DNA of 64,000 nt, taken from assembly GCA_031771865.1 (NCBI GenBank), contig JASISA010000010.1:2108001-2172000 (forward strand), written 5' to 3'. This stretch comes from Nothophaeocryptopus gaeumannii. Its lineage: Eukaryota > Ascomycota > Dothideomycetes > Mycosphaerellales > Mycosphaerellaceae. The notes below the pieces were generated by a model. It saw only the letters and a program-made list of their open reading frames with translations, was not told where the DNA came from and ran no database searches. Shown here one piece after another: positions 45,611-56,719 of the stretch. The first letter of the stretch is position 1; each line of letters starts with the position of its first letter. The position numbers were made by a program, and so were the translations under genes.

Positions 45611-47050
45611 CTATTGCGATCTATTGTCTGCTTGGCGATGAGGATGGAAGGTCGCCGTCTCCTGTGATATTCTGCTCACCAGCATGAGATCGGAGAACTC
45701 GTCAACGATGGCGGGCGAGACATGACGAGAGCCTGCTGCTCCTTGGTTCTGCTCTATTGCTCGCTCTATCTCTTCGACTAAGTTATGTCTGACCTGTGTG
45801 TCGCGGAGCTCCTCGTTGCACAGAAGACGAAAGAGATGGTGAAGGCGACTGACTTGAGGGTCCGCATCATCCCGTAGGACTGCATGCGCCCCGCTCCACT
45901 CAACATCTTTCGTCGTCTCCTTTGGCGCGTTCTCGTACGCAGAAAGCAGGGCAGACAGGCATGCAACAGCGATGCCAAGCTGATGAATCATAAGAGCGGC
46001 CATATCGAGCAAAACAAGCTCCAATTCTCTCATATAATCAATGCATTGGTAATACAGCGGTCTGCTGTTACCCCCGCCGGCGATTCGAATCACTAGCGGC
46101 GCGATGCTGTGTACGACGAGCTTTTCCAAAACCGTCCAAAAGTACAAATTTCGGTAGGCATTGCAGGTCACCTGAAATTGGGCCATCGCTTTCATGGAAC
46201 ACCTCGAGGTGATCTTCCGGTCTTTCTAAAGCTTATTGCGCTCAATACGCATTTCCATCTCGTGGCTTGATAGATGGTGCTGCATGGTGTTCATCAAATG
46301 AGAGGGATCGGCCTGCAAGTCTACCAGATGCTGCCTCGCCGAGCTTGCTTGAGCCTCGATGGCCCACCCAAGTTCGTCAAGCTGGATCATCTGAGCCGGA
46401 ACGAATGGCCTTCGTCTAGTGACATTTGCCAAAGACGTCAACTTTTCATCGATGAATGCTGGTCTTGACATCGGCGCATCTTCTTTGACCTCGAGGGCCT
46501 CATCGCTGTAATCAATTCCAGCTGCGTCCAAGATTGCTTTGACAAAGTCAAGAAGGAACTTGTAAAGGCTCGTCTGAGCTTCGAGATCGAGTATGCCCTG
46601 ACTCGTACTCAAATAGGTCCGTCTCTCCTCAGGGCCCGGCACAGGACCTAGTTGCCCACAGTTGTCCGGCGTGGTGCATCTGCTGACGAGAACGAAATGC
46701 GTAGCTGACTGACTCTTTGATATGTGGAAAAGGGAGCCAGTCCGCGTGTGCATGGGCCACCTCGCCGGCCAGATACTCCCATGGTGGATGATGAGATCTG
46801 CTGTACACCAGGCAGAGCGCTTGATCGCTCTCCAGGAGACGCGTGGTGTTGATGAATGGGATCAAACACGTCTTGCGAAATTTTTGCTTATTCTTGGGCT
46901 CGTCTAGTGGTGCAAGTCGACTGTCAGGGCGAAGGGGCTGGAAGTCAGGCGCTTCATGCTTTGGTATACCGGGGTCCGCTTGTTGAAGCAAACTGAGCTT
47001 CTGCTGTCGATCGAGGCCGTTCCAATACTGATCAAGATCTTCACCGCGTG
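45611..47050 (-). pseudogene. Copy B of the same family, frameshift plus TAG
   Basis: Starts near 47050 with DLDQYWNGLDRQQKL, then EAPDFQPL and LIPFINTTRLLES in one frame (to about 46700), shifts frame near HIKESVSYA, continues as FVLVSRCTTPDNCGQLG, ILDLEAQTSLYKFLLDFV to a TAG at 46228-46226 (after RIERNKL), and resumes in the same frame with KDRKITSRC, CNAYRNLYFWTVLEKLV and on to 45611. The layout follows copy A and the family (HRPDF-like, NLEDL-like, G.LVLEIQ-like blocks). CAG to TAG would explain the stop. The C-terminal FH.PH domain is missing. A frame at 47407-46904 may be its upstream exon, unconfirmed. Confidence 0.55.
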
Positions 47051-47537
47051 TTCAACAAAGATGTGCAATCGCTCGTAGTAGCCCAGAGTCAGTATTGAAG
47101 TGACCGACGCCCGCATTTGAAGTTTGAGGAAGGATCCGTCCGGCGCTTGAGGTAGGCTGCGGATGTATTCGGCGGCAGCGCCATTGGTGATGACCCGAGA
47201 CATCCTCGCTTCTACATAATCGTCTGGGGTGGGCGGAGGCGCAATCGGGTGAGACAAGAGGACGGCTGCAGCTGAGTCGTGCTGTCGACGTCGAAGTCGT
47301 AGACATACGCCGTGTTGTCGATGGGAAGTCAAGGCGGCGAAGAAGTCCAGAAACGTAGTGCGACAGTGGCAAAGAGGCCTTAGACTGCGCGCTAGCATCG
47401 GGTCCACCTAAGTGAAAGATTCACATCCCAGCCTCGCAACAGAACTTCTCTTTCACATCGGCCTCCGTTCGAGATTGAAACTCTCGGTGGATTTATAAAG
47501 TCTTCAAGTAGTCTATGTATATACCAAATGATGCCCA

Positions 47538-49622
47538 TCAGTCATGTACCCTGCCCTCATAGTCCGCCTCGGAGTCGAGTTCCTGGCCACCGGCGCTGAG
47601 AATCAAAGAATCTGCAAATTCCGGGTTGATCTCGGGCAGCGTCTCCCTCGCCAGCTTGATGCCTTCTTTCTTCCCTCTGTCCACATTCACTGCGAACATG
47701 AGGGGAATGGGCAGGCCAATGAGCACAGCAAGGAACCAAAATGCTGGTCGAATGTCTCCAGTAGCATCAGTGATGGCTCCAACGATGGCAGGTCCAAAAA
47801 TGCTGCTACCTTTGTCGGTGACAGCGTAGAGGGCATAGAAAGCAGCCTCACTTCCAGGAGGGATGAGCTCGCCGTACAGACTGCGGCAGTACGAGCTAAG
47901 GCCACCAAGGACTAGGCCATACACTGCACCAAGCGGGTACATCTCCCATTGCTGCTGAAGCCCGAACTGCCCGAAGCGTTGCACAGCTGGTATGTAGCCG
48001 ATAAGTCCATAGATGGGAATGAGCTCGAAGAGGCAGATGCAGGTGAGAATGGTGTGTGAGGGCTTGAGCTGCGCCATTCGAGAGATCTTAGACCAGCTAA
48101 AGGCACCCGCAATGCCGGACAGAGTGACGATGACGTTGATTAGGGCAAGTGCAGTAGAGTCCATACCAAGTGTTGTCTTTGCAAAGAGGATAGCCGTGCC
48201 AGAAACCGTGGCAATGGCATCAGAGATCATGAACCAGGCTGCAAGAAACAGCATGACATCCTTCAGTCTGCGAGCTCGCAGAACAGTTCTCGCAAGATTC
48301 TTCCAGGAGTATGTGATATACCCAACCCAGGTGCGCGCCGCAGCGCCTTTGGTGATCGGAGGTCCCGGACGTGATCTCATCAGAAAAGCAGCGGGAATTG
48401 TGAATGCCAGCCACCAAGAGCCAATGACAAAGAGTACCAGTCGCAGAGAGAACAGGTCCGAGCCAGTCGCTTTGAGAATGAAGACAGAGATCAGTTGAAC
48501 GATTACTGCTGCCATGTAGCCAATGCCGATGCCGTACGAGGAGACTTTCGTCGAAAGTTGCATTTCTGGAGACGGTGCTGATCGAGGTGGTGGATATGGT
48601 GCCGTCGCGCCATCGGCTGGAAGTAAGGAAGTCGTGGAATCCAGAATGTCGGCAGAATGCGTTTGCCTCTGGTAATCTTCTTCATTGTACTCGTGCTCCC
48701 GTTCCCACTCACTTTCATTCTCTGTATCTGATCTTACGGACCGGTGCCAACGCACAAGCAACGGCAGGAAAGAGTTCAACAGCACAAAGCTGCACCCAAA
48801 GCAAACATTTCCAATAATCGCCCATAAGCTTCCAAGCAAGTAAACGTGCGGCGTGACAGGCAAAAACAGCATTGTAGCAATTGCTCCCACTACCGCGAAT
48901 CCAATCATGAGTGACTTCCGGTACTTGCCGTGATCAGCTGCTCCGGACATGGTGACCACAAGGAGAGCCTGAAGGAGGACGGAGATTGAGAATGAGTACA
49001 TGGCGAAGCTTGCAGTGTTGATCTCCGCACCCAGAACACGGAAGACGCATTGCGCGCCCTTGCGTGGTTCATGATGCTCACGTGCAAGAAGGAATATGGC
49101 AGCTTCTGACCAAGTCCGTTGGTTAATCCCATGAGCCTTGCATGGGATGTTGTGATCGCTGGCAAGGACTGCGGAAGGTGATGCTCTGGCTAGGTCTTCG
49201 AGAGTGATAGGGATGAAGGCGCCCAGACCACAAACGACGAAGACTTCGGCGGCAAAGGAGTAGGTGTAGAAACCAAGCAATTCTTTCTTCGATGTGGGTC
49301 TGGTATCTTCGTCTGGGTAAGACGGCTCCGGCAAGTCCTCGTCCAGCGATATGGGTCCCATCATCAATGAAGACGATTGCCGTGTGTCGGAAGATCCGGT
49401 AGAATGCTCGTCATCAGCTTCGTGCCCGCGTTCTGATATGAAAGATGTCGGTCGTGAGCTAGGCTGCCTATTAGCACTAGAAGATGTAGGCACTAGACGA
49501 GAGCCGCCATCATCGTCGCTGTCCTGGCGCGAAGCAGGCGTGTGAAAGGTCAGGTGCGGTTGGGAGAAGGGAGGTGTCAGCAGGCGCCAGTCGGGCTTCG
49601 GGTGAGCTTGTTTCGGGACCAT
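47538..49622 (-). CDS. ATG22: Autophagy-related vacuolar amino-acid effluxer Atg22
   Basis: Single exon, 694 aa. Atg22 exports amino acids from the vacuole after breakdown of autophagic bodies. The N-terminal 105 residues are disordered and Ser/Asp-rich; then the family-specific start KKELLGFYTYSFAAEVFVVCGLGAFIPITLE, the luminal loop with NIPCKAHGINQRTWSEAA and CVFRVLGAEINTASFAMY, and about eleven to twelve membrane segments of the major facilitator type, with the late signature YPLGAVYGLVLGGLSSYCRSLYGELIPPGSEAAFYALYAVTDKGSS shared by the family. A charged loop sits in the middle (residues about 300-360). Length agrees with fungal Atg22. A start further upstream cannot be excluded. Confidence 0.93.
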   Translation of the reverse strand: MVPKQAHPKPDWRLLTPPFSQPHLTFHTPASRQDSDDDGGSRLVPTSSSANRQPSSRPTSFISERGHEADDEHSTGSSDTRQSSSLMMGPISLDEDLPEPSYPDEDTRPTSKKELLGFYTYSFAAEVFVVCGLGAFIPITLEDLARASPSAVLASDHNIPCKAHGINQRTWSEAAIFLLAREHHEPRKGAQCVFRVLGAEINTASFAMYSFSISVLLQALLVVTMSGAADHGKYRKSLMIGFAVVGAIATMLFLPVTPHVYLLGSLWAIIGNVCFGCSFVLLNSFLPLLVRWHRSVRSDTENESEWEREHEYNEEDYQRQTHSADILDSTTSLLPADGATAPYPPPRSAPSPEMQLSTKVSSYGIGIGYMAAVIVQLISVFILKATGSDLFSLRLVLFVIGSWWLAFTIPAAFLMRSRPGPPITKGAAARTWVGYITYSWKNLARTVLRARRLKDVMLFLAAWFMISDAIATVSGTAILFAKTTLGMDSTALALINVIVTLSGIAGAFSWSKISRMAQLKPSHTILTCICLFELIPIYGLIGYIPAVQRFGQFGLQQQWEMYPLGAVYGLVLGGLSSYCRSLYGELIPPGSEAAFYALYAVTDKGSSIFGPAIVGAITDATGDIRPAFWFLAVLIGLPIPLMFAVNVDRGKKEGIKLARETLPEINPEFADSLILSAGGQELDSEADYEGRVHD

Positions 49623-50620
49623 CCGTTGACATTGGTCCCTGCTTCGTGAAGCATCACATTCGACTTCTTGTCTACAGCGGTGATTCTATGTCAAGAAAGA
49701 CGAAGACACTCTGGAAAGAAGTCATGTGTACCCAGACATGCTCGCCGTCAAATCCACGAGGCAAGCATGTACATGCTCCCGCTCTAGCGGCGCGTATCGC
49801 GATAAGACGTGCTTGTCGAAATTTCAGGTGGGTGTGTAGCTGGGGCGTATGATCACCACTAGCTCGAGATTGCGCATCATCTTCTCCACGAGATGCCTGT
49901 GCCTGTCTTGTGCTCTGCACCAAAGCCTGCTCTGAAGGACATGGTCCAGCAGCGAGCGTCCTTGTTGGGTTCTTTGGCCGACTTCACGGATAACCACGAG
50001 TTCACGGGCCGGCTGGCACCGAGGGTGTGTTGGATAACGAAGCCATTGGAATCTGAACGGTATGCGGGAAGTGCTCCGACGTATTTGAGATAGCCAAAGG
50101 AAGCACAGAAGGAAGACCTTGGGCGTTTCTCTCCACTGAGCCATTTCTGCAGCGATCGGGTCTGCACGCTGCAGGTAACCGAGAATAGTCATGTCGATCG
50201 ATTTGGAAGGAAATCTGACATTGGATCCGGTATTCCTGAAGAAAACCAAGAAGCCGAGTGAAATAGTACGAGTGCAGGCAGAGAACAGAAAAAATAGATG
50301 CAAGTGACGAGGACACTTGAAGAGAAACAGGGATTTCACCTACTTTCGCACCCGAGACCGAAATATGGCCCGTGCACGCCGTTTTGCTTATGACGTTGAA
50401 CGTGGCTTTGTTGTTTGGCGCAGCAGCAGCACCCAGAAACCTGACTGCTTGGACTGACTGCATCATGTCCATGACCTAGTGAAGGGAGTCTTTCTGTGTT
50501 TACTTTTCCAAGTCTCTTAACAACGTTGGTCTATCACACGACCAACACTGTCCTCAACGATCGAAACCAGCTACGAATACCGCCGCAGACCCTCCTCCCC
50601 ACGACCTCACCGCCGCGGAC
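49623..50620. other. Intergenic region before CHO1; small minus-strand frames unassigned
   Basis: A minus frame around 50167-49877 (containing YVGALPAYRSDSNGFVIQH) looks protein-like but has no start, splice or family support. Otherwise the upstream regions of two divergent genes. Confidence 0.4.
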
Positions 50621-51469
50621 ATGTCTAAGCGATCCGGCGTGCCCAATGGCGTCGAAAAGCCTTCGAAGGAGAGCAAGAATGAACCTCGTGAGTCTTCGCC
50701 ATACACTACCGACAATGAGCATACTCGTACTGACGCTGTCCCCAGTCCCCACTCAGGACAAGCAGTCCCGCCTGCTCAACGACCCCAACCCAGGGCACTT
50801 CTCCCTGGTACGCGCCTACCACCTCGCCGACCTCATCACCCTCATGAACGGCTTCTGCGGCGTCATGTCCGTCCTCTCGTCCATGCGGTACTGCTTGGGT
50901 AAACCGGAAGAGACGGGTAATATCTGGGCCGCCTTGGCGTTCATGCCTTTTGGGCTGTTCTTCGATTTCTTCGACGGCAAGGTTGCGAGGTGGAGGAATA
51001 AGAGCAGTTTGATGGGCGCGGAGTTGGATTCGCTGGCGGATTTGGTGAGAAGAGACTGTGCATTGATGATGGAGGGATGGAGAGCTAATGGATATTACAG
51101 ATCTCGTTTGGCGTTGCGCCTGCGGCTTGCGCCTTCGCACTGGGTGTCAGAACGCCTCTAGACCAGCTCTTCCTCACGTGCTTCGTCCTCGGCGGGCTAG
51201 CGCGTCTTGCTCGGTTCAACGTCACGACCGGCAACGTGCCCAAGGATGCATCTGGAAAGGCTAAGTACTTCGAGGGCCTGCCAATCCCTACGAGCTTGAC
51301 TATTGCTGGGTTGATGGCATTCTGGGTGTCAAAGGGCTGGATTCAGGACAGCATACCCTTTGGCGTTATCGCTGAGGGATCCATCTTAGAGTGTCACCCC
51401 ATTGTTGGGTTATTCTTGGGACACATGTGCTGCATGCTGTCTAAGACGCTTCACATCCCGAAGCCGTAA
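50621..51469 (+). CDS. CHO1: CDP-diacylglycerol-serine O-phosphatidyltransferase (phosphatidylserine synthase)
   Basis: Three exons, 50621-50687, 50746-51044 and 51101-51469, encode 244 aa. The enzyme makes phosphatidylserine from CDP-diacylglycerol and serine in the ER. The CDP-alcohol phosphotransferase motif DGx2ARx8Gx3Dx3D is complete: FDGKVARWRNKSSLMGAELD followed by SLADL. Membrane segments flank it (HLADLITLMNGFCGVMSVL, WAALAFMPFGLFFDFF, ISFGVAPAACAFALGV, SLTIAGLMAFWVSKGW) and the end SKTLHIPKP is typical of fungal Cho1. The motif is just before the second intron (gtgaga...attacag). Both introns keep the frame exactly. Confidence 0.93.
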
Positions 51470-52504
51470 GAGCATGGCATCCAAGAGGCTACCAGGTTAA
51501 GAAGCAGGAAAAGTATATCTCAAAAGCGAATTATTTGCTGCGATGGGACATGCGAAGGCCTAAGTCGAATACCCATGTGCGTACGGAGTACATTCAACAT
51601 GAGAGACAGGCCGAGCAGATCGGTAGTATACATTATCCAAGCCTATCCCTTCACCGAGATCACCCTTTGCCAGCTATCATGGATCTGGGAAGGACGGTTA
51701 CTATGAGTATTGACACCACATCTGATTTGCACTAGGACTTTTGACAGGCTTGTTCCTAGACCCTCATCTCCCTTCACGCGACTTGAAGTTCGAACAATCG
51801 ACGCGACTTTGCTCCTTGTTTTACATTCTCAATACTACAACCACACAAGAAATCGTTGCTTCCTTCCCTTTGAACTTGAAACAATGGCTCCTCCGACCGC
51901 CCAGACTCAGGCGCTTCCGGACACAGCTCACATCCTCTCAGACAAGAGAACGCCAGGCTCAGAAAACATTACGACTCAAGCACTCTTCTATGTTTTCCCC
52001 CGGAGCTGCAAAGGTGATGTTAGCCCCCTGGCACCTCCCCCGGATCAAGAGACTTACGCATAGCAATCGCCGCACCCGTCCCAGCATGCCGCTGAACATG
52101 GCGATGGTCGTCGCGAATGAAAACACTCAGGTGGTCTTCGCGTGGTTGCATCGAGGATGGTATTGTCAAGACTGTCAGGATACAGGTGGATTGTGCGAAT
52201 GACTTGGCTTCGGTTCGTGCGAGGCAAAGGCTTCTTACTTACATATACCAGTCCCCTCTCCATGATTCTACTCCATAGCGTACGGGAAGGAAGATGGCGT
52301 AGCAAGTCGGAAGAGTTAGAAGTCGGATGATGCGGGTATAGTACAGCATACAACGGGTGTACCCGATGGTAGCGTTCTCCTTGCTCTATAAAGGTACCCT
52401 TATGGATTTGCTTTGAAGGATTGTCGAATGTGACAGCTCCGCGTCGCTGGAGGATCAGTCCGGCCCCCTTCAGCTCTTTCTCTGGGCAGTTTTATATGCA
52501 AAGA
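51470..52504. other. No gene recognised (1.0 kb)
   Basis: Between the convergent CHO1 and a minus-strand esterase. Short frames only. Confidence 0.5.
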
Positions 52505-54202
52505 TCAGACATGCCTTCTCCTCGCCCATTCGGTCAAATATTCCCTCCCTTCCAGCCGATACGTGTCTTCTTCCACGTAGCTTCCGCCCTGTCCCTCTGT
52601 CTGCAGTACCAAATTGAATCCACTCGAGCTCTCTTTATACTTCGGCCAGTGCGGCAGACTGCCATTCCCCACCACCCCATTAGGATCTCCAGAGTACACA
52701 AAATTAATCCACTGCGCACTCATCTGATCACTCAGTGCCTCATACTCAGCCCAAGGCCCCACAGTCGAAGGATTGTTCATCACGAATGCCAACTCGCTGA
52801 AATGCTCAACACCTTTATACGCAGGGGCGAGAGACCCAGTATAATCCGTAAACGTCGCGTTTGTGCCGTTCTCCCATGGACGGGTATTAAAGCGGTAGAT
52901 ATAGGTAGGTGAGTACTTTGAGTAATGCCGGGCATCGTTAAGACGAGTGGCATGGTAGAAGATATCGCCCACGATGGCTGCTACTCGTTTATATTGCCAA
53001 CCCAAGTCGGCGAATCTTTCGGTGCCGGTGTTGAGAGGGATGCCGAGGGTTGGGTCGTTTGGGTAGAGTTCCATGATTTTGGAGACGGTGGAATTGGGGT
53101 AGCCGAAGCCGACTTGGGTGAGGAGGTAGTTTCGAAGTTCGTCGTCTGTATCGATGCCGGCTGGAGCGTTGTCGGTGCCTTCGTCTGAGTTGGTACCGTA
53201 GAGGTGAGGAATGTGAGCGAATTGACCCTGTTCGAGAAGGACTGTTGGGAAGTTTGGGATGATGTCGCCGTCAACGGTTGGATACCAGCCGGGACCGGCG
53301 ATGTTGGAGGAGTTGATGAATGGATAGAGCGTCTTGTATGGGACTGTACGAAGACAAGCAAGGGTGTCAATCGCTTCGGTGCAGTTCACAGAGTCCACGA
53401 TGTTGTTGTATATGGGTTGGTACCAATCGCTGCCGTTACACCACGCAGTCGCGGCACTGCCAGATTCCTGGATCGAGCGATGAAAAAGGCCATCTGTTCT
53501 ACCACCGTAGCTCAAAACCAACTGACCGACAGCGAAAGATCCGGAACTTTCGCCCCAGATGGTCACCGAATCCTTGTCCCCTACAAATGCACCGATGTTC
53601 TCTTGGATCCAGGCAAGACCTTTCCGCATATCTCGAAGGGCCAAGTTGGCGTTTCCAGAGCCTTGTATTTCGATGCTGTACATGTTACCCCAGCCTCCTT
53701 TACGGTAGTTGATTGAAGCTGCTACAATCGGCTTGCCAATCTCAATGGATTTTTGTACGATGAATGTCAAATTGTAGTTCGACAGCCCGCTCGTCCCCAC
53801 CTGATAGCTGCCTCCGTGGATCCATAGCAGAACAGGTAGCTTCGTACTGTTGAAACCAGTCGGTCTGACCACATTGATGCTCAGGCAATTCTCACTCATT
53901 CCATAGATCGTATCGGCTGCAGACGTATCCGGACAGACGTTGCTGTAGTTAGTGGCTGACCGTATATCCTCCCACGTCTGGTCTAGTGACTGCGGAATCC
54001 TCCATCTATTCCTGCCTCCCGCATCCTGGGCGTAGGGCATGCCAAGAAAGATGTCTTGCTGGTATTGAGGGAGATGAATGCCAGAGTAGGAGCCATTGAG
54101 AACTTTGACGACAGGTGCTACTGCTCCGGACACCTGAGAGGCGAAAGTATTGAAGGCTGCTGCCAGCAAGAACAAGCTCGGGCGGGTGTCTGTCGGCAGC
54201 AT
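52505..54202 (-). CDS. Secreted type-B carboxylesterase/lipase, intronless
   Basis: Single exon, 565 aa, with an N-terminal hydrophobic signal (RPSLFLLAAAFNTFASQVSG). Landmarks: LGMPYAQ, SENCLSINVVRP, LWIHGGSYQVGTSG, NLALRDMRKGLAWIQENIGAF, the elbow IWGESSGSFAVG with nucleophile Ser, the acid in YGTNSDEGTD and His in GVEHFSELAFV. At least ten N-X-S/T sequons fit secretion. It differs from both esterases at 21-27 kb in having no intron and in its GESSGS elbow, so it is a separate subfamily (cholinesterase/lipase-like fungal enzymes). Substrate not predictable. Confidence 0.87.
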   Translation of the reverse strand: MLPTDTRPSLFLLAAAFNTFASQVSGAVAPVVKVLNGSYSGIHLPQYQQDIFLGMPYAQDAGGRNRWRIPQSLDQTWEDIRSATNYSNVCPDTSAADTIYGMSENCLSINVVRPTGFNSTKLPVLLWIHGGSYQVGTSGLSNYNLTFIVQKSIEIGKPIVAASINYRKGGWGNMYSIEIQGSGNANLALRDMRKGLAWIQENIGAFVGDKDSVTIWGESSGSFAVGQLVLSYGGRTDGLFHRSIQESGSAATAWCNGSDWYQPIYNNIVDSVNCTEAIDTLACLRTVPYKTLYPFINSSNIAGPGWYPTVDGDIIPNFPTVLLEQGQFAHIPHLYGTNSDEGTDNAPAGIDTDDELRNYLLTQVGFGYPNSTVSKIMELYPNDPTLGIPLNTGTERFADLGWQYKRVAAIVGDIFYHATRLNDARHYSKYSPTYIYRFNTRPWENGTNATFTDYTGSLAPAYKGVEHFSELAFVMNNPSTVGPWAEYEALSDQMSAQWINFVYSGDPNGVVGNGSLPHWPKYKESSSGFNLVLQTEGQGGSYVEEDTYRLEGREYLTEWARRRHV

Positions 54203-55814
54203 CTTGGCGTATATCTCGAAAAGAAAGTTCTTCTGGGCTTCAGTCCCCAGGTTGCATACTGAAAGTAACGAAGAGACATTGAAAAGGTACTTATCGTGTA
54301 ACCTGAGTTCTTGGCCGTGAGGAGCAGCATATCTTGCAGGCAGGCTGGTCCGGTGCTACGGCAGATCTTTGCTTCGCCTATCTGGATCGCGAAGTTGGGC
54401 GGTGTTGCCGGCCGAGGATGGCTCATGATGACTCTTGGAGAAGTCATGGCGATGCTGTGCGGTGTGAAAGGGCAAGGGAGAGAAGACGGAAGGCAAGGCG
54501 ATGCATGAGAGACGTAGGAGAGACGTGAAGTGGATGCTCACCAAGAGTTGCCAAGACCTCTCTTCAGGCACCATATAAGGCAGAAACTTTCCACCTCATT
54601 CTTACTTCGTTCGCCAGCCTGTGCAACACAAACGCGTCTGCTCTCAACTTCATGGTCAATCATCCCAGAATCTCACGCCACTAATCAAGGACAAGCTTCG
54701 CCGTGACAGGAGCCAAATCAGCGACCTCCCCAACTTCTAAACACGGTCAGTGCAACAACGGGCAGTTTTAGTATGAGGCTCGTCCCGCCTCAAAACATCG
54801 TTCGACTCATTTTGAATGCACTTTCCTTTTGAAAGGCACTGATAGACAGCTCCAAGGGAACCAAATTGGCTGTCCACTTCTATCCAAAATGCATCAGTGA
54901 CGCGCGAGCGCGGCTTCCACGTCCCCTTTCATGTACAACCAAGAATCCTCGTGAACTATGCTTTCTCATGCCCTCGACAGGCCCTATGGTGGAGAGGCTA
55001 TGGCTTGGCAGGGCAACGGAATCCATGCGCCTTCAATCCACCAACACGCTCGCACCTCGGAAGTGTATTATATGCGGCCAAGCACGAATAGATATTTCTG
55101 GTATTTTAGCAGATATCCTTCAATGAAGGAGCTAATCTCTCGGAATCCGAAGACGAAAGGCAAGAGTTAGGACATGGAACATTGAATAGCCTGCCTCTCT
55201 ACTTTCACATGATAAACATGCAGAACGAATATCCAGCAAGCAGACACTCCATCGATTTTCAACACGACTTCGGCAGAGTACATCTATGTATCACGGAACA
55301 GTCATGCCGCACCCACTCATCAGTAGGCCAATCGCAACAAACCCTCTCAAAACCGCAAATTACTCCACGAGCCGCGGCAATACGTGGAGTCTGTGACAGC
55401 CCTTGCCCTGCCATGTACGAATCGGGGCATTGCGGAGATAGGTAAGTTAGTGGTAACATTCTCTATAAGCGTATGGTGATTGCCAACTTTCATCAACTGC
55501 CCCGGTTCGTTCGCGTGTTTGCTCTGGCTGACCATCTCAAGTTCCCGCCAACGGAGAACTGGCGAAGGAAAGACGCAGGGCACAGCCTGAGAGATAAGAG
55601 TATGTTTGTATCATGGCATGTTCATTTGAATACAGCTGGTCCTGTCTAATGACCAGATCTATCTATCTTCAGACAGGGGGGCGTTCTCTCGTGGTCTTTC
55701 GACCATCGCCTGCTATTCATACATCAGCGGTATGCTGTGGCTTCGACTTCTCTTCAGCAAGTCTGTCTCCGCGGCTTGTCCATCTTACTGCGATCCTATT
55801 CACGATGTGCCGGC
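54203..55814. other. No gene recognised (1.6 kb)
   Basis: Upstream of the esterase and downstream of the proteasome gene. Frames on both strands lack motifs and splice support. Confidence 0.5.
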
Positions 55815-56719
55815 CTAAGAAGGCGGCGCAGCCGTATCAACATCCATCTTCTCCCCAACCCCCGTCTCCCCATCCCCAATATCCTGCACTGTCACATACT
55901 TGCTAATCTCCTCCTTCGTGATGATCTTCTCGTTCAAGACCGCCGTCGTGCCCCGCGCGAATTTGTAATCCCTCTGCTTCTTCTCCCTCGTATTGGGTGT
56001 GATGTAGTTCCTCAGCAATTGCGTCTTCTCTGGCGTGATCACGCAGACGTCGACATTGCTACCTGAGCCCAGATCGTTCCAGATACCGGCTTGGATGGCG
56101 TCGGCGCAGAGCTTGACTGCCTCGTCGCGTGACAGGTCTTTCTTCCATTGTGTCTCGAACACTGACATCGCCGCGAGCGAACCGGATCCCATCGTCACGT
56201 AAGGGAGCTTGTCGGTTGAGCCGTGTGCGTGGACTGTGAAGAGGTGTGCGCCTGTCGGGTCGCAGCCTGCTACAACAAGGTACGCTCCGATGTGCCCTTG
56301 ATACCGGAACAGGTGTTGCTTCAGCATGGTCATGACGGTGACGACGCGAGGTTTGCGGCCAGTGGAGAGGGCGTGTAGTTCGAGGTTGGAAGAAATGAGG
56401 GCGGTGGTGAATTCGGTGTCTGCAGCGGTACCGGCGCCGGCGCACCAGATCTGAGGGGCGATGTAGTGGAGTTTCTCGCAGTTCTTTTAAACAAGCAGTG
56501 GTCAGCGGATGTCTGTTTGGTGATATCTGCGGAGTGGAGAATCACCTTGTCAGCTACTATGGGCCCGCTGGTGGCTCTGGTATCTGCTGCGATGACCACG
56601 CCGCCATCGTAGAGCGCGCCGACGATGGTGGTTCCCGTGGAAGTGGCTTTGGGGAGAGGAACACCGGCCGCGTGGAGGGCGACGTTTCTGTTGTGGTTGC
56701 TGAAGTCGAAGCCGGGCAT
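55815..56719 (-). CDS. PUP1: 20S proteasome subunit beta 2 (trypsin-like catalytic subunit)
   Basis: Exons 56719-56546 and 56483-55815 (intron gtgatt...aaaag) encode 280 aa. The propeptide is 29 residues; the expected autocleavage lies between Gly29 and Thr30 in TSTGTTIVGALYDGG, leaving the N-terminal catalytic Thr. Further beta-2 landmarks: VIAADTRATSGPIVADKNCEK (Asp and Lys of the active site), IWCAGAGTAADTEFTT, GCDPTGAHLF and GSGSLAAMSVFE. The C-terminal arm that wraps the neighbouring subunit is present and ends in an acidic extension. It is transcribed away from NUP159. Confidence 0.95.

Noticed and set aside
46079..46092. tRNA-like GATTCGAATC box
   Set aside because: It lies inside family copy B coding sequence, and no cloverleaf can be drawn around it.
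50002..50472. 156-codon minus frame before CHO1
   Set aside because: No motif, and it overlaps a second equally plausible frame; kept as unassigned.
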